From Duganella sp. (GTDB taxonomy: Bacteria; Pseudomonadota; Gammaproteobacteria; Burkholderiales; Burkholderiaceae_D), in assembly GCA_026225475.1 (NCBI GenBank), contig JAMFSU010000094.1, forward strand, positions 62,001-126,000: a stretch of 64,000 nucleotides of DNA. Reading direction: 5' to 3'. A program made the translations under genes and the position numbers. Each line of letters starts with the position of its first letter. Positions within the stretch are counted from its first letter, which is position 1. The notes beneath the pieces were generated by a model that worked only from the letters and a program-made list of their open reading frames with translations, ran no database searches and was not told the DNA's origin. Below are positions 48,790 through 57,954 of this stretch, piece after piece.

Positions 48790-50622
48790 TTAGATTTTGG
48801 TGGCAAGGTAGGCGCTCCAGCCGCCGTAGCCAGTAATGTCGCGCGCATGGTCGAGTGCCGATGGTTCGCAGATGAAGCCTTTTACGCTGCTGCCGTCCGC
48901 CAGTTCCATGGTGCCGATGCCGAGCGGCGCGGGAATCGCGGCGACGAATGCGCCAAAATTGCGTAAGGGCATTTCCCAGATTTCGGTGACGATGGCGGCA
49001 CCGCCCGCATTGGCTGCGACCCTGACCAGGCCGGGTTTGGGCGGTGTGGTGTTGGCCAGCGCGTAGAGCCGGTAGTGGTGGCTGGTGGTGGTGCTGGCAG
49101 ACAGTCGGGCACCGGCCTCCAGCAATTGCCAGTTGAGCGGCTGGCCGCTTAGATGCGCGCCGACCACGCCAACCTTGATCGTGGCTTCATTGAACGGCAA
49201 CGGTGCCGCTGCGACTGCGTCGGCTTGCGCGGCACCGCCCAGCGCTTGCTGGAACTGTGCGCCGGCTTCGGCCAGTAAATGATCGGCACCGGCCGGGCCG
49301 ATCAGCGTCAGGCCGGCCGGCAAGCCATCCTGGCGCCATAGCGCAGGAATCGCCAAAGCCGCCATGTCCATCAGATTGACGAAGTTGGTGTAATAGCCGA
49401 GCTGCGAATTGCGGCTCACCGGATCGGCTTCGACTTCGGCAATGGTCGGCATGTTGGGCGTGGTTGGCAGCAGCAACAGGTCGCTGTCCTGCAATAAGGT
49501 TTCGGCCTGGCGGCGCAGTTCGGCCAGCCGGTATTGGCCGTTGAAAGCATCGACCGCGCTATAGAGATCGCCTTGCGCGGTGATGTCGCGGACCACCGGG
49601 TGCACGTCAGCCTGATGCTGTTCAAAGAAATCGCCCATGGCCGCACGCCGTTCGGCAATCCACGGTCCTTGGTACAACAATTGCGCAGCAGCGGCAAACG
49701 GTTCGAACGAGATTTTGGTGATGCTCACGCCGGGCAGGGCGCTGAGTTTGTCCAGCGATTGCTGGTAAGCCAGCTGTGCTTGTTCATCGCCGAAGAACTC
49801 CGGTTTCTGCAATGCCGCGATGCGATAGCCGCGCCGTTTCACCCCCAGCATGGCCGGCTTGCGTGAATAGGCGTCGGCGGCATCGAAACCGGCTGCACTT
49901 TGCAGCACACGCCAGGCATCGGCGACATCGTGGGCGAAGATAGAAACGCAATCGAGCGTGCGGCAGGCTGGGAACACGCCCTGGGCGCTCAACAAACCAC
50001 GCGTCGGCTTCATACCGACCAGATGATTGAAGCCGGCCGGCACACGACCGGAACCGGCGGTATCCGTGCCGAGTGAAAACAACACCTGGCCGAGTGCCAC
50101 AGCGACCGCCGAACCGGAACTGGAGCCGCCCGAGACATAGCGGGGGTCAATTGCATTGCGGACCGCGCCATAGGGCGAGCGCACACCGACCAGGCCAGTG
50201 GCGAACTGATCGAGATTGGTCTTGCCCACCAGTAGCGCACCTGCTTGCTGCAAGCGTGCCACCACGGTAGCGCTACTCGATGGCGTGTGTGTGAAAGCGG
50301 GGCAGGCGGCAGTGGTGGGCAGTTCGGCGGCGTCGATGTTGTCCTTGACGGCGAACGGAATGCCGAACAAAGGCAAACTGTCGAATACCGCTTCGCCCTT
50401 GATCTGTAACATCAAGTCCAGTGCTGCGGCCTGCTGCTTGAGGGTTTTGGCGGCGACCCGACTGATCCAGACTTCGCTGCGCTCGGATTGCTCAATCTGC
50501 AGCAGCAGGTCGTGAATCAGCTTGCTCGGTTTGAGGCTGCCATGGCGATAGGCGGTAAGCACATCGGCGATGGTGCGGTGTGGTGCGGGCGCGTTTTGCG
50601 CTGGGTGCGTAGTTGCTGACAT
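48790..50622 (-). CDS. atzF: Allophanate hydrolase
   Basis: 610 aa from ATG at 50622 (MSATTHPAQN); other starts at 50634 or TTG 50646 are possible. Amidase-signature domain with Lys93 (FAVKDNID), Ser167 (GGSSSGSA) and nucleophile Ser191 (TDTAGSGRVP). The C-terminal about 150 residues (VGVVGAHLSGQPLNWQL, FGAFVAAIPAPLGIG) are the dedicated allophanate-hydrolase C-domain that decarboxylates the intermediate. Length matches Pseudomonas AtzF. It lacks a fused urea carboxylase, so allophanate should come from biuret. First gene of the operon, behind a sigma-54-type motif. Confidence 0.93.
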   Translation of the reverse strand: MSATTHPAQNAPAPHRTIADVLTAYRHGSLKPSKLIHDLLLQIEQSERSEVWISRVAAKTLKQQAAALDLMLQIKGEAVFDSLPLFGIPFAVKDNIDAAELPTTAACPAFTHTPSSSATVVARLQQAGALLVGKTNLDQFATGLVGVRSPYGAVRNAIDPRYVSGGSSSGSAVAVALGQVLFSLGTDTAGSGRVPAGFNHLVGMKPTRGLLSAQGVFPACRTLDCVSIFAHDVADAWRVLQSAAGFDAADAYSRKPAMLGVKRRGYRIAALQKPEFFGDEQAQLAYQQSLDKLSALPGVSITKISFEPFAAAAQLLYQGPWIAERRAAMGDFFEQHQADVHPVVRDITAQGDLYSAVDAFNGQYRLAELRRQAETLLQDSDLLLLPTTPNMPTIAEVEADPVSRNSQLGYYTNFVNLMDMAALAIPALWRQDGLPAGLTLIGPAGADHLLAEAGAQFQQALGGAAQADAVAAAPLPFNEATIKVGVVGAHLSGQPLNWQLLEAGARLSASTTTSHHYRLYALANTTPPKPGLVRVAANAGGAAIVTEIWEMPLRNFGAFVAAIPAPLGIGTMELADGSSVKGFICEPSALDHARDITGYGGWSAYLATKI

Positions 50623-50660
50623 GTTTATATTCATTCTTGAATACAAGATGAAAATGAATA

Positions 50661-50676
50661 AGCAGTTAGCATGCCA
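50661..50676 (-). promoter_or_regulatory. Putative sigma-54 (RpoN) promoter of the atzF-biuH operon
   Basis: On the minus strand TGGCATG-CTAA-CTGCT matches TGGCACG-N4-TTGCW, with the invariant GG (-24) and GC (-12) exactly 10 bp apart. A start near 50650 would leave a leader of about 28 nt before ATG 50622. RpoN control fits a nitrogen-scavenging operon. Confidence 0.68.
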
Positions 50677-50851
50677 GCGCCATTTTTCTTGGCGAAATTT
50701 CTATTAAGTCATTGATTTAATTTGTATTTGTATTTTTCGATATTGCCAGGTCGGCAAATCGTCAGGCGTTGTACATGCGCCTAGTTGATGCAAATGCCGG
50801 CCGGCGGTGCGTCACAATAGCGCAAGCACTGCCGATGGATTATGCGGATGT

Positions 50852-51577
50852 CTACATTTCGCCCCAGATTGCATTGAGTGCGGCCAGGGCGCTTAATCCG
50901 GCGGTTTCGGTGCGCAACACGCGTGCCCCCATGGTCAGCATCAGTGCGCCATGTTCGCAGGCGAGCTTTTCTTCACCGTCACTGAAGCCGCCTTCGGGAC
51001 CGATCATCAAGCTGACCGCCTGCGCCGGTTGATGCCGCGCCCAGTCCGACAAGGATTGCTCGCCGCGCGGCGATAGCAGGATGCGTTTGTGGAGATCGCT
51101 TTGCGCGATCCAGCTAGTGAAGTCGCTCAGCGGCGCCAGATGCGCCAGGCGGTTGCGGCCGCTTTGTTCGGCAGCGGCGCGGATGATGCCTTGCCAATGG
51201 CTGTGTTTTTTGTCGGCGCGCTCGCCGTTGAGGCGTACCACGCAGCGCTGCGCCGCCAGTGGCTGTATTGCGGTCACGCCCAGTTCGACGGCTTTTTCGA
51301 TGATCCAGTCCATCTTGCTGGCTTCCGGCAGTGCCTGCGCCAGCGTAATGGCATACGGCAACTCAGCCTCGCGCGGGGAAAAGGTTTTGACTTCGGCTTC
51401 TACCCGTTTCTTTTCCATCTGGGTGATGACTGCCGTAAATTCACCGCCTTCACCATTAAACAGGGTGATGGGATTGCCAACTTGCATGCGAATGACTTGA
51501 ACATGATGGGCAACCGCGTCAGGCAAGCTCAGCTTGGTACCAATGGCAAGAGGGTCGGGGCAGTAGAAGCGATGCAT
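50852..51577 (-). CDS. rsmE: 16S rRNA (uracil(1498)-N(3))-methyltransferase RsmE
   Basis: 241 aa from ATG at 51577 (MHRFYCPDPLAIG). PUA-like N-terminal domain (about 1-70) and SPOUT methyltransferase domain with the knot motifs GPEGGF (193-198) and LRTETA (221-226). EASKMDWIIEKAVELGV is also conserved. AGGA lies about 9 nt upstream. Transcribed away from tkt. Confidence 0.94.
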   Translation of the reverse strand: MHRFYCPDPLAIGTKLSLPDAVAHHVQVIRMQVGNPITLFNGEGGEFTAVITQMEKKRVEAEVKTFSPREAELPYAITLAQALPEASKMDWIIEKAVELGVTAIQPLAAQRCVVRLNGERADKKHSHWQGIIRAAAEQSGRNRLAHLAPLSDFTSWIAQSDLHKRILLSPRGEQSLSDWARHQPAQAVSLMIGPEGGFSDGEEKLACEHGALMLTMGARVLRTETAGLSALAALNAIWGEM

Positions 51578-51964
51578 GGTGGAGGCGTCCTGAAGCGGCG
51601 ATGAAAAGAAGGGTGTTGCTTTTTTGTAATTTCTTGGAGTGGCAGTGCGGTCGTCATGCCTGTTTTTGCACAAGTTTAGGGCGGATTTCTGTGCGCTAGC
51701 GCAAATAAGCACTGAAATTATCAAAAACCCCACCGATTGCCTAGCCCCGATTTTAATTCTTGCTACATCTGTCTGGTAAAATACTTGGCTCAGCCAGCAC
51801 GGTTCTGTAGTTGATCTGCAGTTGATCCGGGGCCGCCGGCAAGGCAATCGAAATGGACGTGAAATGAGCGTAGTGGGTGCCGCAATGATCCTGAGCAGTT
51901 TTGGGTGCAACGAGGGTACACCGCGTTTGTTTTCGACCGAACTCCGCAACTCTTTGACATCGAC
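51578..51964. other. Divergent intergenic region rsmE / tkt
   Basis: 387 bp with no supported gene. An extended -10 (TGGTAAAAT, -10 hexamer 51777-51782) on the plus strand is the best tkt promoter candidate, giving a leader of about 175 nt. The tkt start has no visible Shine-Dalgarno. Confidence 0.4.
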
Positions 51965-53959
51965 ATGACTTCCACACTCCCCACCGACAAGATGGCCAAT
52001 GCGATCCGCGCCTTGGCAATGGATGCAGTACAAAAAGCTAATTCAGGACACCCAGGCATGCCCATGGGGATGGCCGAAATCGCGGTGGCGTTGTGGGCCA
52101 AGCACTATCGTCACAATCCGGCCAATCCGCAGTGGGCCAATCGCGATCGCTTCGTGTTGTCGAATGGACATGGTTCGATGCTGCAATACGCGCTGTTGCA
52201 TCTGACTGGTTACGACTTGTCGATGGACGACATCAAGAATTTCCGTCAACTGCATTCCAAGACTGCCGGCCATCCGGAAGTGCATGTCACGCCCGGCGTG
52301 GAAACCACCACCGGCCCGCTCGGTCAGGGCTTGAGCAATGCCGTTGGCATGGCGCTGGCAGAAAAACTGCTGGCCGCCGAATTCAACCAGCCAGAACTGG
52401 CCGTGGTGGATCACTATACTTATGCATTCGTCGGCGACGGCTGCCTGATGGAAGGCATTTCGCACGAAGTATGTTCGCTGGCTGGCACTTTGCGCCTGTC
52501 CAAGCTGATCGTGCTGTATGACGACAATGGCATCTCCATCGACGGTCATGTCGAAGGCTGGTTCAAGGACGATACTGCCAAGCGTTTCGAAGCCTATGGC
52601 TGGCACGTGATTCCTGCCGTCGACGGCCACAATGTAGAAGCCGTCAATGCTGCAATCCATCAAGCCAAGCTGGCCGACAAGCCAACCCTGATTTGCTGCA
52701 AGACCGTCATCGGCAAGGGTTCGCCCAATCTGGCCGGTACCGACAAGGTGCACGGCGCGGCGTTGGGCGACAAGGAAATCGCCGCGGTGCGCGCAGCCAT
52801 CGGTTGGACTGCTGCGCCGTTCGAAATCCCGGCTGATATCTACGAAGCATGGGATGGCAAGGTTCAGGGCCAGCAACTGGAAGCCGATTGGAACAAGCTG
52901 TATCAGGCGTATCAAGCCAAGTATCCGACGCAGGCTACAGAATTGGTGCGCCGTCTGAAGGGCGAATTGCCAGGCAACTTCGATCAAGTGGTGGATGCCT
53001 ACCTCGCCAGCACCATCGAAAAGAAAGAAACCATCGCGACCCGCAAGGCTAGCCAGAACGCGATTCAAGCGTATGCACAAGCCTTGCCGGAGTTCCTCGG
53101 CGGTTCGGCCGATCTGACCGGTTCGAATCTGACCAACTGGAAGGAATCGGTTGCCGTGCGCGCCGATCAAGCCGGTAATCACATCAACTACGGTGTGCGT
53201 GAATTCGGCATGAGCGCCATCATGAACGGGATTGCCCTGCATGGCGGTTACCTGCCATTTGGCGCGACCTTCCTGACATTCTCCGATTACAGTCGCAATG
53301 CACTGCGCATGGCCGCGCTGATGAAGATCCGTTCGCTGTTCGTGTTCACCCATGATTCGATCGGCCTGGGCGAAGATGGCCCGACCCACCAATCGGTGGA
53401 ACACGTGTCCAGCCTGCGTCTGATTCCAAATCTGGACAACTGGCGTCCTTGCGACACGGTTGAGTCGGCTGTGGCATGGGCGTACGCGATCAAGCGCAAC
53501 GATGGTCCCAGCACACTGATCTTCTCGCGTCAAAATCTGCCATATCAAGAGCGCACTGCAGCGCAGGTTGCTGATATCCAGCGCGGCGGCTACGTGCTCA
53601 AGGATGCTGCCAACGCCAAGGTGATCCTGATGGCGACGGGCTCGGAAATCGAACTGGCGGTCAAGGCTGCCGATGCACTGACCCAAGAAGGTATTGCCGT
53701 ACGGGTGGTATCGATGCCATGTACCGACGTGTTCGACCGCCAGGATGCTGCCTACAAGGCCAGCGTGCTGACCCGCGGCGTGCCGCGCGTGGCAATCGAA
53801 GCCGGTGTGAGCGCTATCTGGCACAAGTATGTCGGCCTGGAAGGCGCTGTGGTTGGCATCGACACCTTCGGCGAGTCGGCACCGGCAGGCGTACTGTTCA
53901 AGCATTTCGGCTTTACCGTCGAAAATGTCGTGGCCAAGGCCAAGCTGACTCTGGCATGA
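51965..53959 (+). CDS. tkt: Transketolase
   Basis: 664 aa from ATG 51965 ([31 protein letters not shown]), the conserved start though without a clear Shine-Dalgarno. TPP-binding motif [12 protein letters not shown]...IVLYDDN, catalytic-region [16 protein letters not shown], pyrimidine-domain [16 protein letters not shown] and [15 protein letters not shown]. Interconverts sugar phosphates in the pentose-phosphate pathway (and Calvin cycle if present). The stop overlaps the GNAT gene start. Confidence 0.97.
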   Translation: MTSTLPTDKMANAIRALAMDAVQKANSGHPGMPMGMAEIAVALWAKHYRHNPANPQWANRDRFVLSNGHGSMLQYALLHLTGYDLSMDDIKNFRQLHSKTAGHPEVHVTPGVETTTGPLGQGLSNAVGMALAEKLLAAEFNQPELAVVDHYTYAFVGDGCLMEGISHEVCSLAGTLRLSKLIVLYDDNGISIDGHVEGWFKDDTAKRFEAYGWHVIPAVDGHNVEAVNAAIHQAKLADKPTLICCKTVIGKGSPNLAGTDKVHGAALGDKEIAAVRAAIGWTAAPFEIPADIYEAWDGKVQGQQLEADWNKLYQAYQAKYPTQATELVRRLKGELPGNFDQVVDAYLASTIEKKETIATRKASQNAIQAYAQALPEFLGGSADLTGSNLTNWKESVAVRADQAGNHINYGVREFGMSAIMNGIALHGGYLPFGATFLTFSDYSRNALRMAALMKIRSLFVFTHDSIGLGEDGPTHQSVEHVSSLRLIPNLDNWRPCDTVESAVAWAYAIKRNDGPSTLIFSRQNLPYQERTAAQVADIQRGGYVLKDAANAKVILMATGSEIELAVKAADALTQEGIAVRVVSMPCTDVFDRQDAAYKASVLTRGVPRVAIEAGVSAIWHKYVGLEGAVVGIDTFGESAPAGVLFKHFGFTVENVVAKAKLTLA

Positions 53960-54552
53960 GCGTGAGCAGTAAAAAAGGCGGGGCCGACCAGGACATCACC
54001 AATGTGGTCGGTCGCATCGATATCCGTCGCGCCAACGTGGCCGATGCTGCAGCGATTGCCCAATTGCGCATCGATAGCTGGCGCGCCAGCTATCGCGGCA
54101 TCATGCCGGACGCCTATCTGGACGCCATGAAAAGCGAGGAAAGCACGCGTCTGTGGACGCGGGTCTTGAGCGCCGGTTCAGATGCTGCCTGTACCTTCGT
54201 GGCGGAAATCGATGGCGAGCTGGTTGGATTCGCCGCCGGTAATACCCTGGCCGAAGCCAAGCTGGCATTCGATGCAGAATTGACCGCCTTGTATATCTTG
54301 CCGTCGGCGCAGCGTGCCGGCATTGGCCGCCGCCTGCTGAGTCAGGTGGCAAACGCGCTGACAGCCGCCGGCACTGGCAATATGCTGGTGTGGGTGTTGG
54401 CGAAAAATAAGAAGGCGCGTGAATTTTTTGAACACCTCGGCGCAGCGCTGCTGGCCGAACAGACATTCAAGTGGGACGAACTGGACTTGATCGAAGTCGC
54501 CTATGGCTGGCATGAGATCGGCTCCATTGGCAATATGAATACAATTTCTTAA
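53956..54552 (+). CDS. GNAT-family N-acetyltransferase
   Basis: 198 aa, starting in the tkt stop codon (ATGA overlap), so translation is likely coupled. After about 20 unstructured residues comes the GNAT fold: [32 protein letters not shown], the CoA-binding [18 protein letters not shown] (motif A, Q/RxxGxG/A) and [21 protein letters not shown] (motif B). The WRxxYRGIMPD start is common to a subgroup acting on small molecules or proteins; substrate unknown. It lies between tkt and gap, which are usually adjacent. Confidence 0.88.
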   Translation: MSVSSKKGGADQDITNVVGRIDIRRANVADAAAIAQLRIDSWRASYRGIMPDAYLDAMKSEESTRLWTRVLSAGSDAACTFVAEIDGELVGFAAGNTLAEAKLAFDAELTALYILPSAQRAGIGRRLLSQVANALTAAGTGNMLVWVLAKNKKAREFFEHLGAALLAEQTFKWDELDLIEVAYGWHEIGSIGNMNTIS

Positions 54553-54561
54553 GGAGAAAAC

Positions 54562-55575
54562 ATGACTATCCGCGTCGCAATCAATGGTTATGGCCGCATC
54601 GGCCGCAATATCCTTCGCGCTCACTACGAAGGCGGTAAAAAGCACGACATCCAGATCGTTGCCATCAACGATCTGGGCGATCCAAAAACCAACGCCCACT
54701 TGACCCAATACGACACTGCACATGGCAAGTTCCCAGGCACGGTCGTGGTCGATGGCGATGCTATCGTGGTCAATGGTGACCGCATCAAGGTGCTGGCGCA
54801 GCGCAACCCGGCCGAACTGCCATGGGGCGAGCTGGGCGTGGACGTGGTGCTGGAATGCACCGGCTTCTTCACCACCAAGGAAAAGGCCAGCGCCCACTTG
54901 AAGGGTGGCGCCAAGAAAGTCATCATTTCCGCACCGGGCGGCAAGGATGTCGATGCGACTATCGTGTTCGGCGTCAATCATGGCGTGCTCAAGGCAACTG
55001 ATACCGTCATCTCCAACGCATCGTGCACTACCAACTGCCTGGCACCGCTGGTGCAGCCGCTCAATGACCAGATCGGTCTGGTCAACGGTTTGATGACCAC
55101 CGTGCATTCCTACACCAATGATCAAGTGCTGACCGACGTCTACCACGAAGATCTGCGCCGCGCCCGCTCGGCCACGCAATCGATGATCCCGACCAAGACC
55201 GGCGCTGCCGCAGCAGTTGGTCTGGTGTTGCCAGAGCTGAACGGGAAGCTGGACGGCTTCGCCATCCGCGTGCCCACCATCAATGTCTCGCTGGTCGATT
55301 TGTCGTTCATCGCCGCACGCGACACCACGGCCGATGAAGTCAATGCAATCCTGAAGACCGCTTCGGAAAGCGCTGCCCTCAAGGGCATCCTGACCTACAA
55401 CACCGAGCCACTGGTGTCGGTCGACTTCAACCACAATCCCGCGTCGTCGAATTTCGACTCCACGCTGACCAAGGTCTCCGGTCGTCTGGTCAAGGTATCG
55501 TCGTGGTATGACAATGAGTGGGGCTTCTCGAACCGCATGTTGGATACCACCGTGGCATTGGTTGCTGCAAAATAA
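54562..55575 (+). CDS. gap: Glyceraldehyde-3-phosphate dehydrogenase (type I)
   Basis: 337 aa. NAD-binding [10 protein letters not shown] (8-16) and INDLGD; catalytic Cys155 in [12 protein letters not shown] with base His182 in [16 protein letters not shown] 6 nt upstream. Glycolysis/gluconeogenesis enzyme; joins tkt and the GNAT gene in one likely unit. An intrinsic terminator follows at 55720. Confidence 0.97.
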   Translation: MTIRVAINGYGRIGRNILRAHYEGGKKHDIQIVAINDLGDPKTNAHLTQYDTAHGKFPGTVVVDGDAIVVNGDRIKVLAQRNPAELPWGELGVDVVLECTGFFTTKEKASAHLKGGAKKVIISAPGGKDVDATIVFGVNHGVLKATDTVISNASCTTNCLAPLVQPLNDQIGLVNGLMTTVHSYTNDQVLTDVYHEDLRRARSATQSMIPTKTGAAAAVGLVLPELNGKLDGFAIRVPTINVSLVDLSFIAARDTTADEVNAILKTASESAALKGILTYNTEPLVSVDFNHNPASSNFDSTLTKVSGRLVKVSSWYDNEWGFSNRMLDTTVALVAAK

Positions 55576-55719
55576 ACACTGACTAAGTGCAGCTTGGTCC
55601 CGTCATTTTTGATTGATCCGGCCTAAATTGGCTTCTTTTCATCGCATGCTTGCCAGGCGATGTCTAAGAAAATAGGTTGACCGGAGCTATGTTCGGGACT
55701 GAGACTTGCGCACATGTAT

Positions 55720-55757
55720 AAAGGCTGTTGCAGACTCGGTTTGCGATAGCCTTTTTT
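55720..55757 (+). terminator. Terminator after gap
   Basis: AAAGGCT (55720-55726) and AGCCTTT (55748-55754) with inner TGCA/TTGC pairing, followed by T-run. Confidence 0.7.
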
Positions 55758-55794
55758 CTGTTGACGATTCAACAATAATTCACCGAGGGATGTA

Positions 55795-56328
55795 ATGTCA
55801 CCATCGTCGTCTTCTGCCCCATCAATGCTGCCTGGCCGTGCCGTCAAGGTATTGGCCGTGCTGGCCTTGAGCCTGTCGCTGGGCGCTTGCGATTACATTG
55901 CCAGTTTCAGCAAGCCTAAACAGACACCAGAAGAAGCCAAGGCCGAGGGCATTGCGCTGGGCGCCGGCTGCCGTCAGGCTGGCCAAAGTCTGGAAGATTG
56001 CTATGCACGTAATCCGGCTGCGCTCAAGGCCGGTATCTTTGCAGGCTGGAAGGACATGCACGAATACATGGCAGCCAAGGGCATCTCTACCGTGGCGCCG
56101 CTGCCACCCCCAGTGGTGGAAGAAGCCAAGCCGGATGCCGACCCGGATGCAGGTAAGGACGAACGCACGCTACGCCGTGAAAAGCGTGAGCGCGAACGTG
56201 CCGAGCGTGAAAATGGCGGTAGCAAAGACAGCGCAAGCAAAAGCAGTAAAGACAGCAGCAAGGACAGCAAAAGCAAGGATAGTGATAGTCCCCGCAAAAG
56301 TCGCGACGACAGCTCCAGCAAAAAATAA
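55795..56328 (+). CDS. Lipoprotein with paired cysteines and charged low-complexity tail
   Basis: 177 aa; AGGGATG precedes the ATG. Lipobox LSLGAC with Cys32. A short module (about 45-90) carries Cys59 and Cys69 in GCRQAGQSLEDCYARNP and then FAGWKDMHEYM, a pattern recurring in small betaproteobacterial lipoproteins. The last about 65 residues are almost only Lys, Ser, Asp, Glu and Arg (REKRERERAEREN, then KDS/SKD repeats), likely disordered and able to bind anionic polymers or proteins. No function is known. Flanked by terminators on both sides. Confidence 0.8.
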   Translation: MSPSSSSAPSMLPGRAVKVLAVLALSLSLGACDYIASFSKPKQTPEEAKAEGIALGAGCRQAGQSLEDCYARNPAALKAGIFAGWKDMHEYMAAKGISTVAPLPPPVVEEAKPDADPDAGKDERTLRREKRERERAERENGGSKDSASKSSKDSSKDSKSKDSDSPRKSRDDSSSKK

Positions 56329-56400
56329 GCAGAATGTGCTCGGGGTTGATAATATGCACCTGAGTAAGCCGTAATGATTTGATGGCGCAAGCATTCATGA

Positions 56401-56429
56401 CGCCCTGCCTGCTCGGTGGGGCGTTTTTT
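56401..56429 (+). terminator. Terminator before lepB
   Basis: CGCCC..GCC pairing with GGTGGGGCG followed by TTTTTT, 70 nt past the lipoprotein stop codon. Confidence 0.75.
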
Positions 56430-56444
56430 ATGGAACTGTAAATA

Positions 56445-57167
56445 ATGGCAAACCAGCCGCAGTGGATGAAACGGATTAAACAGGTCGCCAAGACCCTGAT
56501 TGCCGCCAACAAGGGATTTTTGTGTTTCTTGCTGGGCATGCTGTTGATCCGCAGCGCCGTGGCCGACTGGTACGGTGTGCCATCGGCGTCGATGTATCCG
56601 ACCTTGCTGATCGGCGACCGTATCTTCGCCAATCGTCTGGCCTATGACGTCAAGTTGCCGTTTACCGATATCGTGCTCACGCATATCGCCGATCCGCAGC
56701 GTGGCGATATCGTCACTTTCACTTCGCCGCAGGATGGTGTGCGGCTGGTCAAGCGCCTTATTGGCGTGCCTGGTGACATCGTCGAAATGCGCGATGAAAA
56801 AGTGCTGATCAATGGTGCCGAGTTGGGCTATGGTGCCGCCGATCCTGGTTTGCGTAGTCACCGCATGCCCGATTATGACGGCGCCCAATTGATTGTCGAT
56901 GAACATCTGCCTGGTGCTGATCACGGTGTGCTATGGCTGCCGGATCGCATGGCCTTGCGCAGTTTCGGACCGATGACGGTGCCGGCCGGCCAGTATCTGA
57001 TGCTCGGTGACAATCGCGATGACAGCAATGATTCACGCTACATCGGTTTCGTGCCGCGCGCCTTGCTGACCGGGCGCGTCAGCCGCGTGTTGTTTTCCCT
57101 CGATCCATCGCATTTCCATTTGCCGCGCTTGCAACGTTTCGGCACTTCCTTGCGCGCCGCAGGTTGA
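56445..57167 (+). CDS. lepB: Type I signal peptidase (second LepB-like)
   Basis: 240 aa. One membrane segment (about 24-40), then S26 boxes: nucleophile Ser49 in GVPSASMYPTL, general base Lys103 in VRLVKRLIGVPGD, and MLGDNRDDSNDSRYIGFVP. Catalytic dyad intact. Removes signal peptides in the periplasm. Canonical betaproteobacterial lepB is longer and sits between lepA and rnc; this stand-alone shorter copy is probably a paralogue. Confidence 0.88.
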   Translation: MANQPQWMKRIKQVAKTLIAANKGFLCFLLGMLLIRSAVADWYGVPSASMYPTLLIGDRIFANRLAYDVKLPFTDIVLTHIADPQRGDIVTFTSPQDGVRLVKRLIGVPGDIVEMRDEKVLINGAELGYGAADPGLRSHRMPDYDGAQLIVDEHLPGADHGVLWLPDRMALRSFGPMTVPAGQYLMLGDNRDDSNDSRYIGFVPRALLTGRVSRVLFSLDPSHFHLPRLQRFGTSLRAAG

Positions 57168-57225
57168 CTTCATTCATGCCTGTCAGCGCGGCATCGCCGG
57201 TACACTTTTCTATGACAATAACAAG

Positions 57226-57954
57226 ATGAATGTCCCTTTCTCCCCCGTTGTACCTGCATTGCCTGCGCATGTACCAGAGACCGCCTTTGGCATCTGGTTT
57301 TTGCAAACGCCGACCTGGACCTTGCATGTACTGGAACGCGCGTTGCAGGATTTGGAAACCCTGATTCCACAGCGTCTGCCGGCGTATCCGGTGATCGCCG
57401 ATGTGGGTTGCGGCTGGGGACGTTCATTCAAAAAACTGCATGCGCGTTTTGCGCCGCAGCGTCTGATCGGCATGGATATTGATGACGCCATGCTCAAGGC
57501 AGCGGCGCAAGAGGCCGCCAGAGAAGGCTTGCAGGTTGAACTCCTGCAATGTTCCAGTGCGCAGATGAGCCTGCCGGACAATAGTGTCGATTTATTGTTT
57601 TGCCACCAAACTTTCCATCATCTGATCGAACAAGAAGCGGCGATTCAAGAGTTTTTCCGCGTGCTGAAACCGGGCGGCATCCTGTTGTTTGCCGAATCGA
57701 CCAAGCGCTACATCCATTCGTGGATCATCCGTCTGCTGTTCCGCCATCCAATGGAAGTGCAAAAGACGGCCGATGAATATCTGGCGCTGGTGCGCAGTGC
57801 CGGTTTTGAGGTGGCACCGCAGTCGATTTCCTATCCCTACTTGTGGTGGAGCAGGGAAGATCTCGGCCTGCTAGAACGTCTATTTAAGATCAAGCCGCGC
57901 GCCGTGCGCGAAGAGACCTTGATCAATCTGGTGGCGATCAAACCAACGCTCTAG
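57226..57954 (+). CDS. Class I SAM-dependent methyltransferase
   Basis: 242 aa. SAM motif I is VIADVGCGWGRSFKKL (about 56-71), the acidic post-I residue is in LIGMDIDDAML, motif II-like region VDLLFCHQTFHHL, motif III FRVLKPGGILLFAES. The C-terminus is specific to the subgroup and has aromatic SYPYLWWSREDLGLL. Substrate unknown. It follows lepB by 58 nt and its stop codon overlaps that of convergent glnE by 3 bp. Confidence 0.85.
   Translation: MNVPFSPVVPALPAHVPETAFGIWFLQTPTWTLHVLERALQDLETLIPQRLPAYPVIADVGCGWGRSFKKLHARFAPQRLIGMDIDDAMLKAAAQEAAREGLQVELLQCSSAQMSLPDNSVDLLFCHQTFHHLIEQEAAIQEFFRVLKPGGILLFAESTKRYIHSWIIRLLFRHPMEVQKTADEYLALVRSAGFEVAPQSISYPYLWWSREDLGLLERLFKIKPRAVREETLINLVAIKPTL

Noticed and set aside
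50647..50851. Guanidine (ykkC) riboswitch upstream of atzF
   Set aside because: Looked for because allophanate hydrolase and SsuABC-type genes often follow it; no matching conserved sequence, and a sigma-54 start would leave a leader of only about 28 nt.
52043..53905. 620-codon open frame on the minus strand inside tkt
   Set aside because: Complement of a confidently identified transketolase; no recognisable family and a product typical of antisense frames.
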